A stretch of 64,000 bases of DNA from Nostoc paludosum FACHB-159 (lineage in GTDB: Bacteria > Cyanobacteriota > Cyanobacteriia > Cyanobacteriales > Nostocaceae). The notes beneath the pieces are model-generated. The model was not told the origin of the DNA. It ran no database searches and was given only the letters and a program-made list of their open reading frames with translations. The stretch spans positions 1-64,000 of the forward strand of contig NZ_JACJTU010000039.1 in assembly GCF_014698835.1 (NCBI RefSeq), in the 5' to 3' direction. Shown piece after piece: positions 42,378 through 50,469 of this stretch. The position numbers and the translations under genes were made by a program. Every line of letters starts with the position of its first letter. The stretch's first letter is position 1.

Positions 42378-43790
42378 TTAGATTACCTCTTCCATTGACG
42401 CAGTGAAAGCACTCCCCACGTTCTCTTCCCAAGGAGCCGGCTTGCGTACTTGCTCCCAAATCGGACTATAAAGAGCTTCGTATAATTCCCGCGCCATCTC
42501 AATCATTCCTACATAACCTGCATAAGGATGGTGGCGTTCTTGGTTGATATCCAAGAAAGGAATCCGAGCTTTTAAGGCGGTATATTGGTTACGACCTCCA
42601 GCAATCAACATGTCTGCTTGAGTATCTCTCACCAGCTGTAACAATTCCTGGGCGTTGCCTTTCTCCAGCATGATGCCATCGTTACCCAGCAACTTCTTGA
42701 TTTTGGCTTTATCTTCCTCAGTACTTTTCCGAGTACTGGTAGCAACAACATCAATACCCAAGTCCTTAGCAGCCGAGATAATCGACCAACTTTTAACGCC
42801 ACCAGTATACAATACAACACGCCTACCTTTGAGTCGAGCGCGATAGGGAGCCAGTGCCAAATCTAAAGCCGCAGTTTCTTCAGCAATCAGCTTTTCTGTG
42901 CGTTCTTGCAAATCCGGATCGCCTAATTTAGCAGCAATATTTCGCAGACAGCGATTCATATCATCGATGCCGTAGAAAGATTCTTCAATATAAGGAATGC
43001 CGTAACGCTCCTCCATCTTTCTCGCCATGTTCAGCAGCGCCCGCGAACAGATCATCACATTCAGCTTGGCGCGATGGGCATAGCGAATTTCATTGTACCG
43101 AGCGTCGCCCGTAATTTTTGACAAAATGCGGATGCCTAATTTTTCTAACAGCGGCGTGACTCCCCACATTTCCCCGGCGATGTTGTACTCGCCTATTAAG
43201 TTAATATCATAAGGCGTTGTGTATTCCGGTTCTGCTGTCCCGACAACATAATCTAATAAAGCTTCACCGCCAAAACGGTTGCCCAGATTTTTACTGCCAA
43301 TGAATCCTGGAGCAATTACCGGGATAACTGGAGTGCCAATCTTCTGGGCTGCGGTTTTGCAAACTGCATCGATATCATCGCCAATCAAAGCAGTCACGCA
43401 AGTAGCGTAGACAAACACTGCTGCTGGTTGGTAGCGTTTGTGGAGTTCCAAAATCGCTTTGTAAAGCTTCTTCTCGCCACCGAAAATAACATCATTTTCA
43501 GTCAAGTCAGTCGTAAAGCCCATCTTGTAGAGTTGCGGCCCAGAAGAGAGACTACCACGACTGCCCCAGGAATTACCAGCACAGGCGATCGGCCCGTGGA
43601 CTAAATGAGCCGCATCCGCAATGGGTACTAAGGCAATCATCGCCCCATCAAAAGCACAACCCCCTTGAGCAGCACCAGGTTGTGCCTGTTGGGTGCAAGA
43701 CTTGTTTTTCTTTTCTGATTGTTTATGCTGATTGTGTTCGCATCCTGACTCACTGAGCAGCTCGTTAATTTTGCCTTGGGTGCTTTTCAT
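42378..43790 (-). CDS. nifE: Nitrogenase cofactor biosynthesis protein NifE
   Basis: 470 aa, alpha subunit of NifEN. NifD-like motifs: HGPIACAGNSWGSRGS, YATCVTALIGDDIDAVC, and RVVLYTGGVKSWS. The N-terminus has the Cys-rich segment ESGCEHNQHKQSEKKNKSC and GGCAFDGA typical of NifE. It is the first gene of the nifE-N-X group and lies 296 bases downstream of the Mo-nitrogenase C-terminus gene. Confidence 0.97.
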   Translation of the reverse strand: MKSTQGKINELLSESGCEHNQHKQSEKKNKSCTQQAQPGAAQGGCAFDGAMIALVPIADAAHLVHGPIACAGNSWGSRGSLSSGPQLYKMGFTTDLTENDVIFGGEKKLYKAILELHKRYQPAAVFVYATCVTALIGDDIDAVCKTAAQKIGTPVIPVIAPGFIGSKNLGNRFGGEALLDYVVGTAEPEYTTPYDINLIGEYNIAGEMWGVTPLLEKLGIRILSKITGDARYNEIRYAHRAKLNVMICSRALLNMARKMEERYGIPYIEESFYGIDDMNRCLRNIAAKLGDPDLQERTEKLIAEETAALDLALAPYRARLKGRRVVLYTGGVKSWSIISAAKDLGIDVVATSTRKSTEEDKAKIKKLLGNDGIMLEKGNAQELLQLVRDTQADMLIAGGRNQYTALKARIPFLDINQERHHPYAGYVGMIEMARELYEALYSPIWEQVRKPAPWEENVGSAFTASMEEVI

Positions 43791-43847
43791 CTCTCTTCTC
43801 TTAGTGGATGGCAGTTTTTCTCTTTGTCATTAGTCATTTGTTTTTTA

Positions 43848-43953
43848 GGCGTTGCTGATTGAAAATATGAATTTGTCTCACGCAAAGTCGCAAAGGCGCA
43901 AAGGTACAAAGAAAAGGTAATTTTGGCATTTCATACTCTGATTCAGCAACGCC
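43848..43953. mobile_element. MITE-like element with terminal inverted repeats
   Basis: 106 bases bounded by ggcgttgctga and tcagcaacgcc, with inverted similarity continuing to about 27 bases (attgaaaatatgaa against tcagagtatgaa). The middle is the cgcaaaggcgcaaagg repeat. No coding capacity. It resembles a non-autonomous element whose ends would be recognised by a transposase elsewhere. It lies in the nifE upstream region. Confidence 0.55.
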
Positions 43954-44086
43954 GTTTTTTGAATAACTAATTGACTTCTTGCAAAAGCCCTTACTTTTAC
44001 TTTCTTCTTTGCGCCTTTGCGCCTTTGCGTGAGATAAAAACTTATTAAGTCCCGATAACCAATGACTAATGACCAATGACTAATAA

Positions 44087-44434
44087 CTAACAAATATATT
44101 TCGTGACATCTTCCCCACATACATCGGCGAGATAAGATAAAGCACGAAAACGCAATCCGACAAACTCATCATATAAAGGATTGAGTTTACACAATGCTGG
44201 AATATCAAAAGACCGCCCGAATAATTTTATTTGGCGTTCAAAAGGACAACAGCAAGGAATTGTTTGGCAAATTAAATGAGCGAAGCGATTATTTTTAACC
44301 TGAATTCCATCTACCACATTACGTAAAGGATTGAGAATTTTGCTAAATATCCCGCGTTTTCGATAGTTAGGTGGATGGTAATTAGGATGAGGATGAGTAT
44401 GAGTGTGGGTGTGAGTTTTATTGATAGTTTCCAT
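44087..44434 (-). CDS. Mo-dependent nitrogenase C-terminus-type protein
   Basis: 115 aa. N-terminal His/Thr-rich tract (HTHTHTHPHPNYHPP), which may bind metal. The rest fits the small family annotated Mo-dependent nitrogenase C-terminus: NPLRNVVDGIQVKNNRFAHLICQTIPCCCPFERQIKLFG (partial), and KLNPLYDEFVGLRFRALSYLAD. It sits between nifK and nifE, as in Nostoc. Function unknown. Confidence 0.88.
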   Translation of the reverse strand: METINKTHTHTHTHPHPNYHPPNYRKRGIFSKILNPLRNVVDGIQVKNNRFAHLICQTIPCCCPFERQIKLFGRSFDIPALCKLNPLYDEFVGLRFRALSYLADVCGEDVTKYIC

Positions 44435-44464
44435 TTATTTTACGCCTCAGGTAAATGCTAAATT

Positions 44465-44580
44465 TGGGAGTGGGTATTGGGTACTGGGGAGAGGGTATTG
44501 GTTATTGGGGATTGGGAATAATTAATTCCCTAGTCCCCAGTCCCCAGTCCCTAGTCCCCAGTCCCTAACCCTTAATTCCT
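44465..44580. repeat. Foldback repeat array downstream of nifK
   Basis: G-rich heptamers (gggtatt, gggtact, ggggaga) at 44465-44517, then C-rich ccccagt units to 44575. The centre, 44507-44538, pairs ggggattgggaa with ttccctagtcccc around a short AT loop. It is 26 bases after the nifK stop and is a strong candidate for transcript end or RNA processing. Confidence 0.8.
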
Positions 44581-44605
44581 AATAACTTGCGTTTCCGTGT
44601 AATTT

Positions 44606-46141
44606 CTAACGAATCAAGTCGTAGGAAATATCGGTCTTGGAAGGAATATTGGTGGTGCGATCGATTTCCTCGAAGATTGTATTTACAATCCAGTTGAGCA
44701 AGTTGATTACACCTTGGTAACCGATGGTGCTGTAGCGGTGCAAGTGGTGGCGATCCATAATGGGGTAGCCGATTCTCACTAAGGGAATCTTGGTATCGCG
44801 CCACAGGTACTTACCGTAGGAGTTACCAATCAACAAGTCTACGGGTTCGGTGAACAACAAGGAACGCATGTGCCACAGGTCTTTACCACCCCAAACTGTT
44901 GCATTTTGACCGAAGGGGCTAGAAGCAAGCAATTCTTTGATTTCTGCTTCAAATTGTTCGTTGCTGTTGTGAACCAAAATATGAACTGGTTCAGCACCCA
45001 TTTCCAGCATGAAGCCCACAACGCTGTACACTAAATCGGGTTCACCGTAGATAGCGAAGCGCTTGCCATGAACCCATGCATGGGAGTCAGTCATTGCGTC
45101 AACTGCACGACCGCGTTCGATTTCCAATTCTTCAGGAATGGGCTTACCAGATAGTTCGCTGAGTTGCATCAAGAACTCATCAGTAGCTTTAATACCCCAA
45201 GGACGGGAAACTACGGTTGGTTGCTTCCATTCTTTTTCGATGTACTCGCGGGTCTTGACTGTAGAGTGTGATTGCAGGAATACTGTAGCTTTACCATTAA
45301 TTGAATCTGCTGCATCTTCCAGCTTTGTACCACCTGGATACATATCGAACTCACCAGTGTTAGGTGAATCCAGGTAATCGCTGTTGTCAGCTAGAATTGT
45401 GTAGTCAAAGCCAAACAGAGAAGCAATCCGCTTGATTTCGCGGTTGTTGCCAACGTAGGTGTCAAAACCTGGAACGAAGTTGATTTTGCCATTGCTGGTT
45501 TCTTTCTTATGACCTGCGGTCAAGTTAGAAAGAATACCCTTCATCATGTTGTCGTAACCAGTGATGTGGGAACCAACAAAGCTGGGGGTGTGAGCGTAAG
45601 GAACTGGGAAATCTTGAGGAACTGAACCAGCTTGCTTAGCGTTGTTGATGAAAGCTTGTAAGTCATCACCAATTACTTCTGCCATACAGGTGGTGCAGAC
45701 AGCAATCATCTTGGGCTTGTAGAGTTGGTAAGAGTTCGCCAAGCCATCAATCATGTTTTGCAGACCACCGAACACCGCTGCATCTTCAGTCATGGAAGAA
45801 GATACACCAGAGAATGGTTCTTTGTAGTGGCGGGTTAAGTGGGTGCGGAAGTATGCAACGCAACCTTGGGAACCTTGAACAAAGGGCAGAGTGCCTTCAA
45901 ATCCAACAGCAGCAAAGATTGCTCCTAAAGGTTGGCAACCTTTAGCGGGGTTGACGGTTAGAGCTTCACGAGCGAAATTCTTTTCGCGGTAATCCCAACT
46001 CTTAGTCCATTCTGCAACCCGCGCAACTTCTTCGGGGTCGTGACCGTTTTCAAATTCCTTCTTGTTTTGGAATAATTGTTGGTATTCCGGCTGGTGAAAC
46101 AGCTCTACGTGGTCTTGAATTTTATCTGGATTCTGAGGCAT
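44606..46141 (-). CDS. nifK: Nitrogenase MoFe protein beta chain
   Basis: 511 aa. P-cluster cysteines in PAKGCQPLGAIFA, GSQGCVAYFRTH and CTTCMAEVIGDD; the P-cluster Ser region follows. Normal length. With NifD it forms the alpha2beta2 MoFe protein. Upstream nifD is interrupted, so in vegetative cells nifK would lack its normal nifHDK promoter connection until the element is excised. Confidence 0.98.
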   Translation of the reverse strand: MPQNPDKIQDHVELFHQPEYQQLFQNKKEFENGHDPEEVARVAEWTKSWDYREKNFAREALTVNPAKGCQPLGAIFAAVGFEGTLPFVQGSQGCVAYFRTHLTRHYKEPFSGVSSSMTEDAAVFGGLQNMIDGLANSYQLYKPKMIAVCTTCMAEVIGDDLQAFINNAKQAGSVPQDFPVPYAHTPSFVGSHITGYDNMMKGILSNLTAGHKKETSNGKINFVPGFDTYVGNNREIKRIASLFGFDYTILADNSDYLDSPNTGEFDMYPGGTKLEDAADSINGKATVFLQSHSTVKTREYIEKEWKQPTVVSRPWGIKATDEFLMQLSELSGKPIPEELEIERGRAVDAMTDSHAWVHGKRFAIYGEPDLVYSVVGFMLEMGAEPVHILVHNSNEQFEAEIKELLASSPFGQNATVWGGKDLWHMRSLLFTEPVDLLIGNSYGKYLWRDTKIPLVRIGYPIMDRHHLHRYSTIGYQGVINLLNWIVNTIFEEIDRTTNIPSKTDISYDLIR

Positions 46142-46346
46142 TTCTGATCTCCAAGCTTGCTGAGTTATTACTAATCGAGGAATCGGCAGTGAGGCGAATG
46201 GAGACTAGTTAGGGAGTGGAAATGTGACTCAAAACTCAAAATGCAAAAAGCAAAACACATCATTTTGAATTTTTAATTTTGAATTTTGAATTCCCGACTC
46301 CCTCCTGGGGTATTAGCCCCAGGTACTTATGTCTCTCTCATTTTTT
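46142..46346. other. nifD-nifK intergenic region
   Basis: 205 bases. It contains a compact hairpin (cctgggg / ccccagg, 46304-46323) just after the nifD stop, and an AT-rich foldback (ttttgaatttttaattttg). These could tune the nifD:nifK ratio by RNA processing. Confidence 0.5.
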
Positions 46347-46497
46347 TTAGGCGGTTGCTTTGGCTTTAGCTTTAGCTTCAGCTTTTTTGCTCCAGGGAGC
46401 GCCAATTAATCCCCAGGTTGGGCTGTTGAGTGCCAAATCCATATCACGAGCGAAGATAGCAAAGCCGTCATAACCGTGATAAGGGCCGGAGTAATCC
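46347..46497 (-). pseudogene. nifD: 3' part of nifD (last 49 codons), cut by the nifD element
   Basis: Minus-strand codons read DYSGPYHGYDGFAIFARDMD and continue to GLIGAPWSKKAEAKAKAKATA with a TAA at 46347. This is the C-terminus of the nitrogenase MoFe alpha chain. It stops abruptly at the 11-base core (46487-46497), beyond which the frame no longer matches NifD. The gene is not decayed: precise site-specific excision would rejoin it to its 5' part, which is not in this window. The Ala/Lys-rich tail is a strain-specific extension. Confidence 0.95.
46487..46497. other. nifD element core recombination site
   Basis: cggagtaatcc on plus, ggattactccg in the nifD sense: identical to the 11-base direct repeat known to flank the nifD element in Anabaena. 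The matching second copy was not seen elsewhere in the window. Confidence 0.93.
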
Positions 46498-46858
46498 TTT
46501 TGATGCTTTTATTTTTTTAGAGAGTTTAATGTTTGCAATGAGCAATGTCAGAATTAAACATTGTTCGCCGAGAACGCATTTATTTTTAAGCTAAATATAA
46601 GCTAAAACATAATTCGTAATTCGTAATTCGTAATTAAGGATTTTAGTTATGAATCAGGAATTAATTATCAGTCGGAAAAAGATATTTTATAAGTAGTAAT
46701 TGGTAATTAAAAATTATAAATTACAAATTAGTAGTTATTGAGTAAGTATAACCAGGACAAAAAAAATTTGTAATTGATAATTCATAATTAAGAGTCAAAT
46801 TACGAATTACGAATTACGAATTATTTAAAGTCTGCAAGCACAGCAGTAAAGAGAACAC
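46498..46858. other. Element end region upstream of xisA
   Basis: 361 bases, no gene. It holds an array of attcgta units (about 46610-46635) and the inverse attacga units (46798-46824) that can fold back over the region, with AT-rich sequence between. The xisA promoter is presumably here. Confidence 0.6.
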
Positions 46859-48160
46859 ATGAAATCAAAAGTACTACTGGAATTAGAGACAGTAAATCTG
46901 CGTTTGAAGTCTGCAAAGACAAAGGTAACAATTAGAGAATCGAATGGAAGTCTGCAATTACGCGCTACATTACCGATTAAACCCGGAGACAAGGATAAAA
47001 ATGGCACTGGTAGAAAGCAGTACAATCTCAGCTTGAATATTCCTGCAAATTTAGATGGGTTAAAGACGGCTGAGGAAGAAGCTTATGAATTAGGTAAGTT
47101 AATTGCTCGTAAAACATTTGAATGGAATGATAAATATTTAGGTAATGAGGCAATCAAAAAAGATTTTAAAACAATTGGAGAATTACTCGAAAATTTTGAA
47201 GATGAATATTTTAAAACTCACAAACGCACAACAAAAAGCGAACATACATTTTTTTATTATTTTTCCCGAACTAAGCGATTCACAAATGCTACTGATTTAG
47301 CGACTTCTGAGAATTTGATAATTGCAATTGAAAAAATCGATAAGGAATGGGCTAAGTATAATGCAGCTAGAGCGATCGCTGTATTTTGCCAGACGTTCAA
47401 AATCGAAATCGATTTATCAAAATATTCCAAAATGCCAGAGAAGAATTCCCGCAATATACCGACTGATGCAGAAATAGCTGAGGGAATTAGCAAGTTTGAA
47501 GAATATTTAAATACCAGAGGCAATCAAGTGAACCAAAATGTTCAAGATAGCTGGCAACTTTGGCGCTGGGCTTATGGAATGTTAGCAGTTTTTGGTTTAC
47601 GACCGCGTGAGCTTTTTACTAATCCTGACATCGATTGGTGGTTAAGTCAAGAAAATGTAGATTTAACCTGGAAGGTTCATAAAGACTGTAAGACTGGCGA
47701 GAGGGAAGCTTTACCGTTATATAAAAAATGGATTGAAGAATTTGATTTAAGAAATCCCAAACATTTAGAAATGTTGGCAACAGCAATTAGTAAAAAAGAT
47801 AATACTAATTATGCAGAAATTACGGCATTAACACAACGAGTCAGTTGGTGGTTTCGTAAAATAGGCTTAGATTTTAAACCTTATGATTTACGTCACGCTT
47901 GGGCAATTCGAGCGCATATTTTGGGAATTCCAATTAAAGCTGCGGCAGATAATTTGGGGCATAGCGTACAAGTTCATACGCAAACTTATCAGCGTTGGTT
48001 CTCACTCGATATGCGAAAGTTAGCGATGAATCAGGCTTTGAGCAAGAGGAATGAAGTTGAGTTGATTAGGGAAGAGAATGCTAAATTGAGATTGGAAAAT
48101 GAGAAATTAAAGTTGGAGATTGAGAAATTGAAGATGGAGATACTTTATAAAAAGATTTGA
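46859..48160 (+). CDS. xisA: Site-specific recombinase XisA of the nifD element
   Basis: 433 aa tyrosine recombinase. The C-terminal catalytic domain has Arg in AVFGLRPRELF (about 248-250), YDLRH (342-346; Tyr where most integrases have His) and the nucleophile Tyr in LGHSVQVHTQTYQRW (Tyr 377). The Tyr-for-His swap is known for XisA/XisC. The C-terminal tail is coiled coil (LRLENEKLKLEIEKLKMEI). It lies 361 bases inside the element from the nifD core and would excise the element during heterocyst development. Confidence 0.95.
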   Translation: MKSKVLLELETVNLRLKSAKTKVTIRESNGSLQLRATLPIKPGDKDKNGTGRKQYNLSLNIPANLDGLKTAEEEAYELGKLIARKTFEWNDKYLGNEAIKKDFKTIGELLENFEDEYFKTHKRTTKSEHTFFYYFSRTKRFTNATDLATSENLIIAIEKIDKEWAKYNAARAIAVFCQTFKIEIDLSKYSKMPEKNSRNIPTDAEIAEGISKFEEYLNTRGNQVNQNVQDSWQLWRWAYGMLAVFGLRPRELFTNPDIDWWLSQENVDLTWKVHKDCKTGEREALPLYKKWIEEFDLRNPKHLEMLATAISKKDNTNYAEITALTQRVSWWFRKIGLDFKPYDLRHAWAIRAHILGIPIKAAADNLGHSVQVHTQTYQRWFSLDMRKLAMNQALSKRNEVELIREENAKLRLENEKLKLEIEKLKMEILYKKI

Positions 48161-48478
48161 GTTGGTTAATGAAATTTACATACTGGGTTATCACACAGGG
48201 CAACCCACTTTATAGCTAATTATATTTTAATTTTATATTATCACAAATAAATAATTTTTACATATTATAGCAATTTGCTGTTAAGTGAGGTACACAAAGT
48301 TTTGTTTTTAACGCAGAGGGGCGCAGAGTCAAGCGCAAAGGTACACAGAGGTTTATCCAATTTTATTAGCAATGTATTAAGTACCTCAGTAAATTAGGAA
48401 ACTCTATAATGTTAGTTTTGAAGGTTTTTAGTGAATAATTCTAGTTGAACCTCAAATATAAACCGACAACATACAGTT
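48161..48478. other. Gap after xisA
   Basis: 318 bases. A short stem (tgggtt / aaccca, about 48184-48214) may terminate xisA. A copy of the cgcagaggggcgcagag repeat lies at 48310-48350. No gene seen. Confidence 0.5.
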
Positions 48479-48967
48479 ATGTGCAGCCAAATTAATCCAG
48501 AAGCAAGAGAAGACTTTGTATATCGTCAGCTTGAAAACAACTTGGTATACATTTCTGATTCAATTATTCGAGCAATTAATTCTGGAAACTGCAAAATTAA
48601 GTTTTGGAATGATAATGTAAGCGATAGTATGTATGAAGCTGTGGGACTGAGCGTAGATTTAGAAAAGGCTTTTGTGGAAATGGAAACTAGTATTAACTGT
48701 CCAAACAGCTATCTAGTTCGTTTGTGGAGTAAAGAGACTCTCTCTTCTGAAGAGGATAAAAAGCGTTGGTACAGCAAAGAAGCTCCATGTCCGGGGCATT
48801 TAGCATGGGAGTGCTGCGATGATGATGGTGTCAGTGAGGAAGAAATGGAGACTAATTATTTTGATAGTGGTTTGCAAAAATTAGTTTCTAAATACATCGC
48901 AACAATTAAAAAAGCTTATTTGTCTGCTGGTAGTGTAAGCCCTGAAATCAAAAGTTTACTTTCATAA
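48479..48967 (+). CDS. Hypothetical protein (nifD element cargo)
   Basis: 162 aa, acidic, soluble. It contains a Cys/Asp-rich stretch (CPGHLAWECCDDDGVSEEEME) and helical ends. No family recognised. Cargo of the nifD element if the element extends that far, which the sequence suggests. Confidence 0.6.
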   Translation: MCSQINPEAREDFVYRQLENNLVYISDSIIRAINSGNCKIKFWNDNVSDSMYEAVGLSVDLEKAFVEMETSINCPNSYLVRLWSKETLSSEEDKKRWYSKEAPCPGHLAWECCDDDGVSEEEMETNYFDSGLQKLVSKYIATIKKAYLSAGSVSPEIKSLLS

Positions 48968-49009
48968 GTACTTTGAGATAATCAGTAAGAACGATCGCAT
49001 TTCTAATGT

Positions 49010-49041
49010 AGGGTGTGTTGTCGCAAAGCGCAACGCACCTT
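49010..49041. repeat. Copy of the tagggtgtgttgtcgc repeat
   Basis: Near-identical to 37103 onward (one base differs in tcgcaaagcg against tcgcgaagcg). Shows the element interior shares the host's intergenic repeat families. Confidence 0.7.
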
Positions 49042-49191
49042 GATTTATCAGCAGACGATCGCAATATGGCGTAGGGTGAGAAAATAAGCGCGATCGCATT
49101 CCTTTTATACTTTTGTTTGCGGATAGCACAGCTGTGCTACCCTACAACGATCTGTACCTCACAAACTTGCAATCTGCTGTGGTGCAGTTCG

Positions 49192-50163
49192 TTAATATGA
49201 TCCTTCTGGTGGGGAAATATCAGATCCAACAACCACACCATTATTAGTAGATTTAATCCCTGGTTTAACAGTAGGAGATTCTTGTTTTAATGATTGTAAA
49301 ACAGAAGAAGAGTTATCTTGCTCTATTGATATATTAGTATTTGCTTGTTGCTGGGACATCAAAGCTAATCCTCCCATTGCACCGGCAAGAAGAGCTGTAT
49401 AACCTACATATAAATGCGGCGGATGAATTTCCAGTTCCATTCCTTTTTTAGATTGATGCGACAAGGACTTAGTTACTGGTATAGCTGCTTGTACTGGCAA
49501 AGAAGCAGCTAAAGCAACACCATTAAGTCCTAAAGCATCTCCATAACGTCGGATAAATCCACGTAGAAAAATGTCATCTGGTAATTCTTTGGAGTTACCG
49601 TTTTCTAATGCCTCTATCAGCTCCATTCGGATATGGGTGCAAAAATGGATATGGTACAAAGAAAGCCCTTTGGACTGACGGATTTTTTGGAGTTCTTGGC
49701 CGATTTGGCGTAGGCTATCTATGCGTTGTTGGGCTGCTTGCTCGGCTTGTTGTGCTTGGGAAATTTTCTGATGATTTAGCAATTGTAGTGGTTTTTTCCA
49801 CAGCGAATTTTCTGTTGCATTTTTAGAGGGTTGCTCTTGGAGAGTGGGCTGTATTTCTGGTGAAGAATTGACTGTTTCTGTGGCTTGCGTGGTATCTGTA
49901 GCTGTTTCAACTTTTTGATATTGTTGGGCAAATTGTCGAAATGCTAAACCGATCGCTTCTCTACCTACAGCTTTTAATATATCTTGAGCCTGATGTGTTT
50001 GTTCGCCTATTAACTTTTGCACCATCGCTAAAGCACGCCGATAAACTCCGCTACTATGCAGTTGTACTTCTATTTCTCCTAAAAGCGATCGCACCTCATC
50101 TTGAGAAATTTCAATATTCGGATTGCCGAGAATTTGCAAATAGTATACAGGAGTAGTCACCAT
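49192..50163 (-). CDS. RodZ-like helix-turn-helix membrane protein
   Basis: 323 aa. The N-terminal helical domain (1-85) is of unknown function. A Gln/Thr-rich linker follows, then an HTH of the RodZ/HTH_25 type at about 151-223 (IGQELQKIRQSKGLSLYHIH, ELIEALENGN, DIFLRGFIRRYGDALGL). One membrane segment at about 252-270 (YVGYTALLAGAMGGLALM), then a polar C-terminal tail outside. RodZ proteins link membrane to cytoskeleton; this one has an extra N-terminal domain, so the role may differ. Confidence 0.85.
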   Translation of the reverse strand: MVTTPVYYLQILGNPNIEISQDEVRSLLGEIEVQLHSSGVYRRALAMVQKLIGEQTHQAQDILKAVGREAIGLAFRQFAQQYQKVETATDTTQATETVNSSPEIQPTLQEQPSKNATENSLWKKPLQLLNHQKISQAQQAEQAAQQRIDSLRQIGQELQKIRQSKGLSLYHIHFCTHIRMELIEALENGNSKELPDDIFLRGFIRRYGDALGLNGVALAASLPVQAAIPVTKSLSHQSKKGMELEIHPPHLYVGYTALLAGAMGGLALMSQQQANTNISIEQDNSSSVLQSLKQESPTVKPGIKSTNNGVVVGSDISPPEGSY

Positions 50164-50469
50164 TGTGAAAGCCTTTTATATTAAATCAAGGAAAGAAAGT
50201 TACAATCAAATCTTCACTATTTTTCCTAACTTCACCTTGGCTTTCCGGATATTAATTGTATAATTTAATTTTTTTTAATTCATCAAAAACACTGGAACAA
50301 AGGTGTAATAAACGCAGTCACGAACGGAAAAATGATACTGACATCTCTTTGAGAAAAAACCTTAGGTGCGTACCAAGGGTAAGTTCCTTGAACTGTGCGT
50401 AAGGCTTATGATGTAGTGTCAGAGAAGAAAGCGATCGCATTCCTCCCTTCAACTACATTCCGCTATACG
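50164..50469. other. Gap between HTH protein and kinase
   Basis: 306 bases. AT-rich near 50240-50300; a HIP1-bearing stretch is near 50430. No gene or clear hairpin seen. Promoter of the HTH gene probably lies here. Confidence 0.4.
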
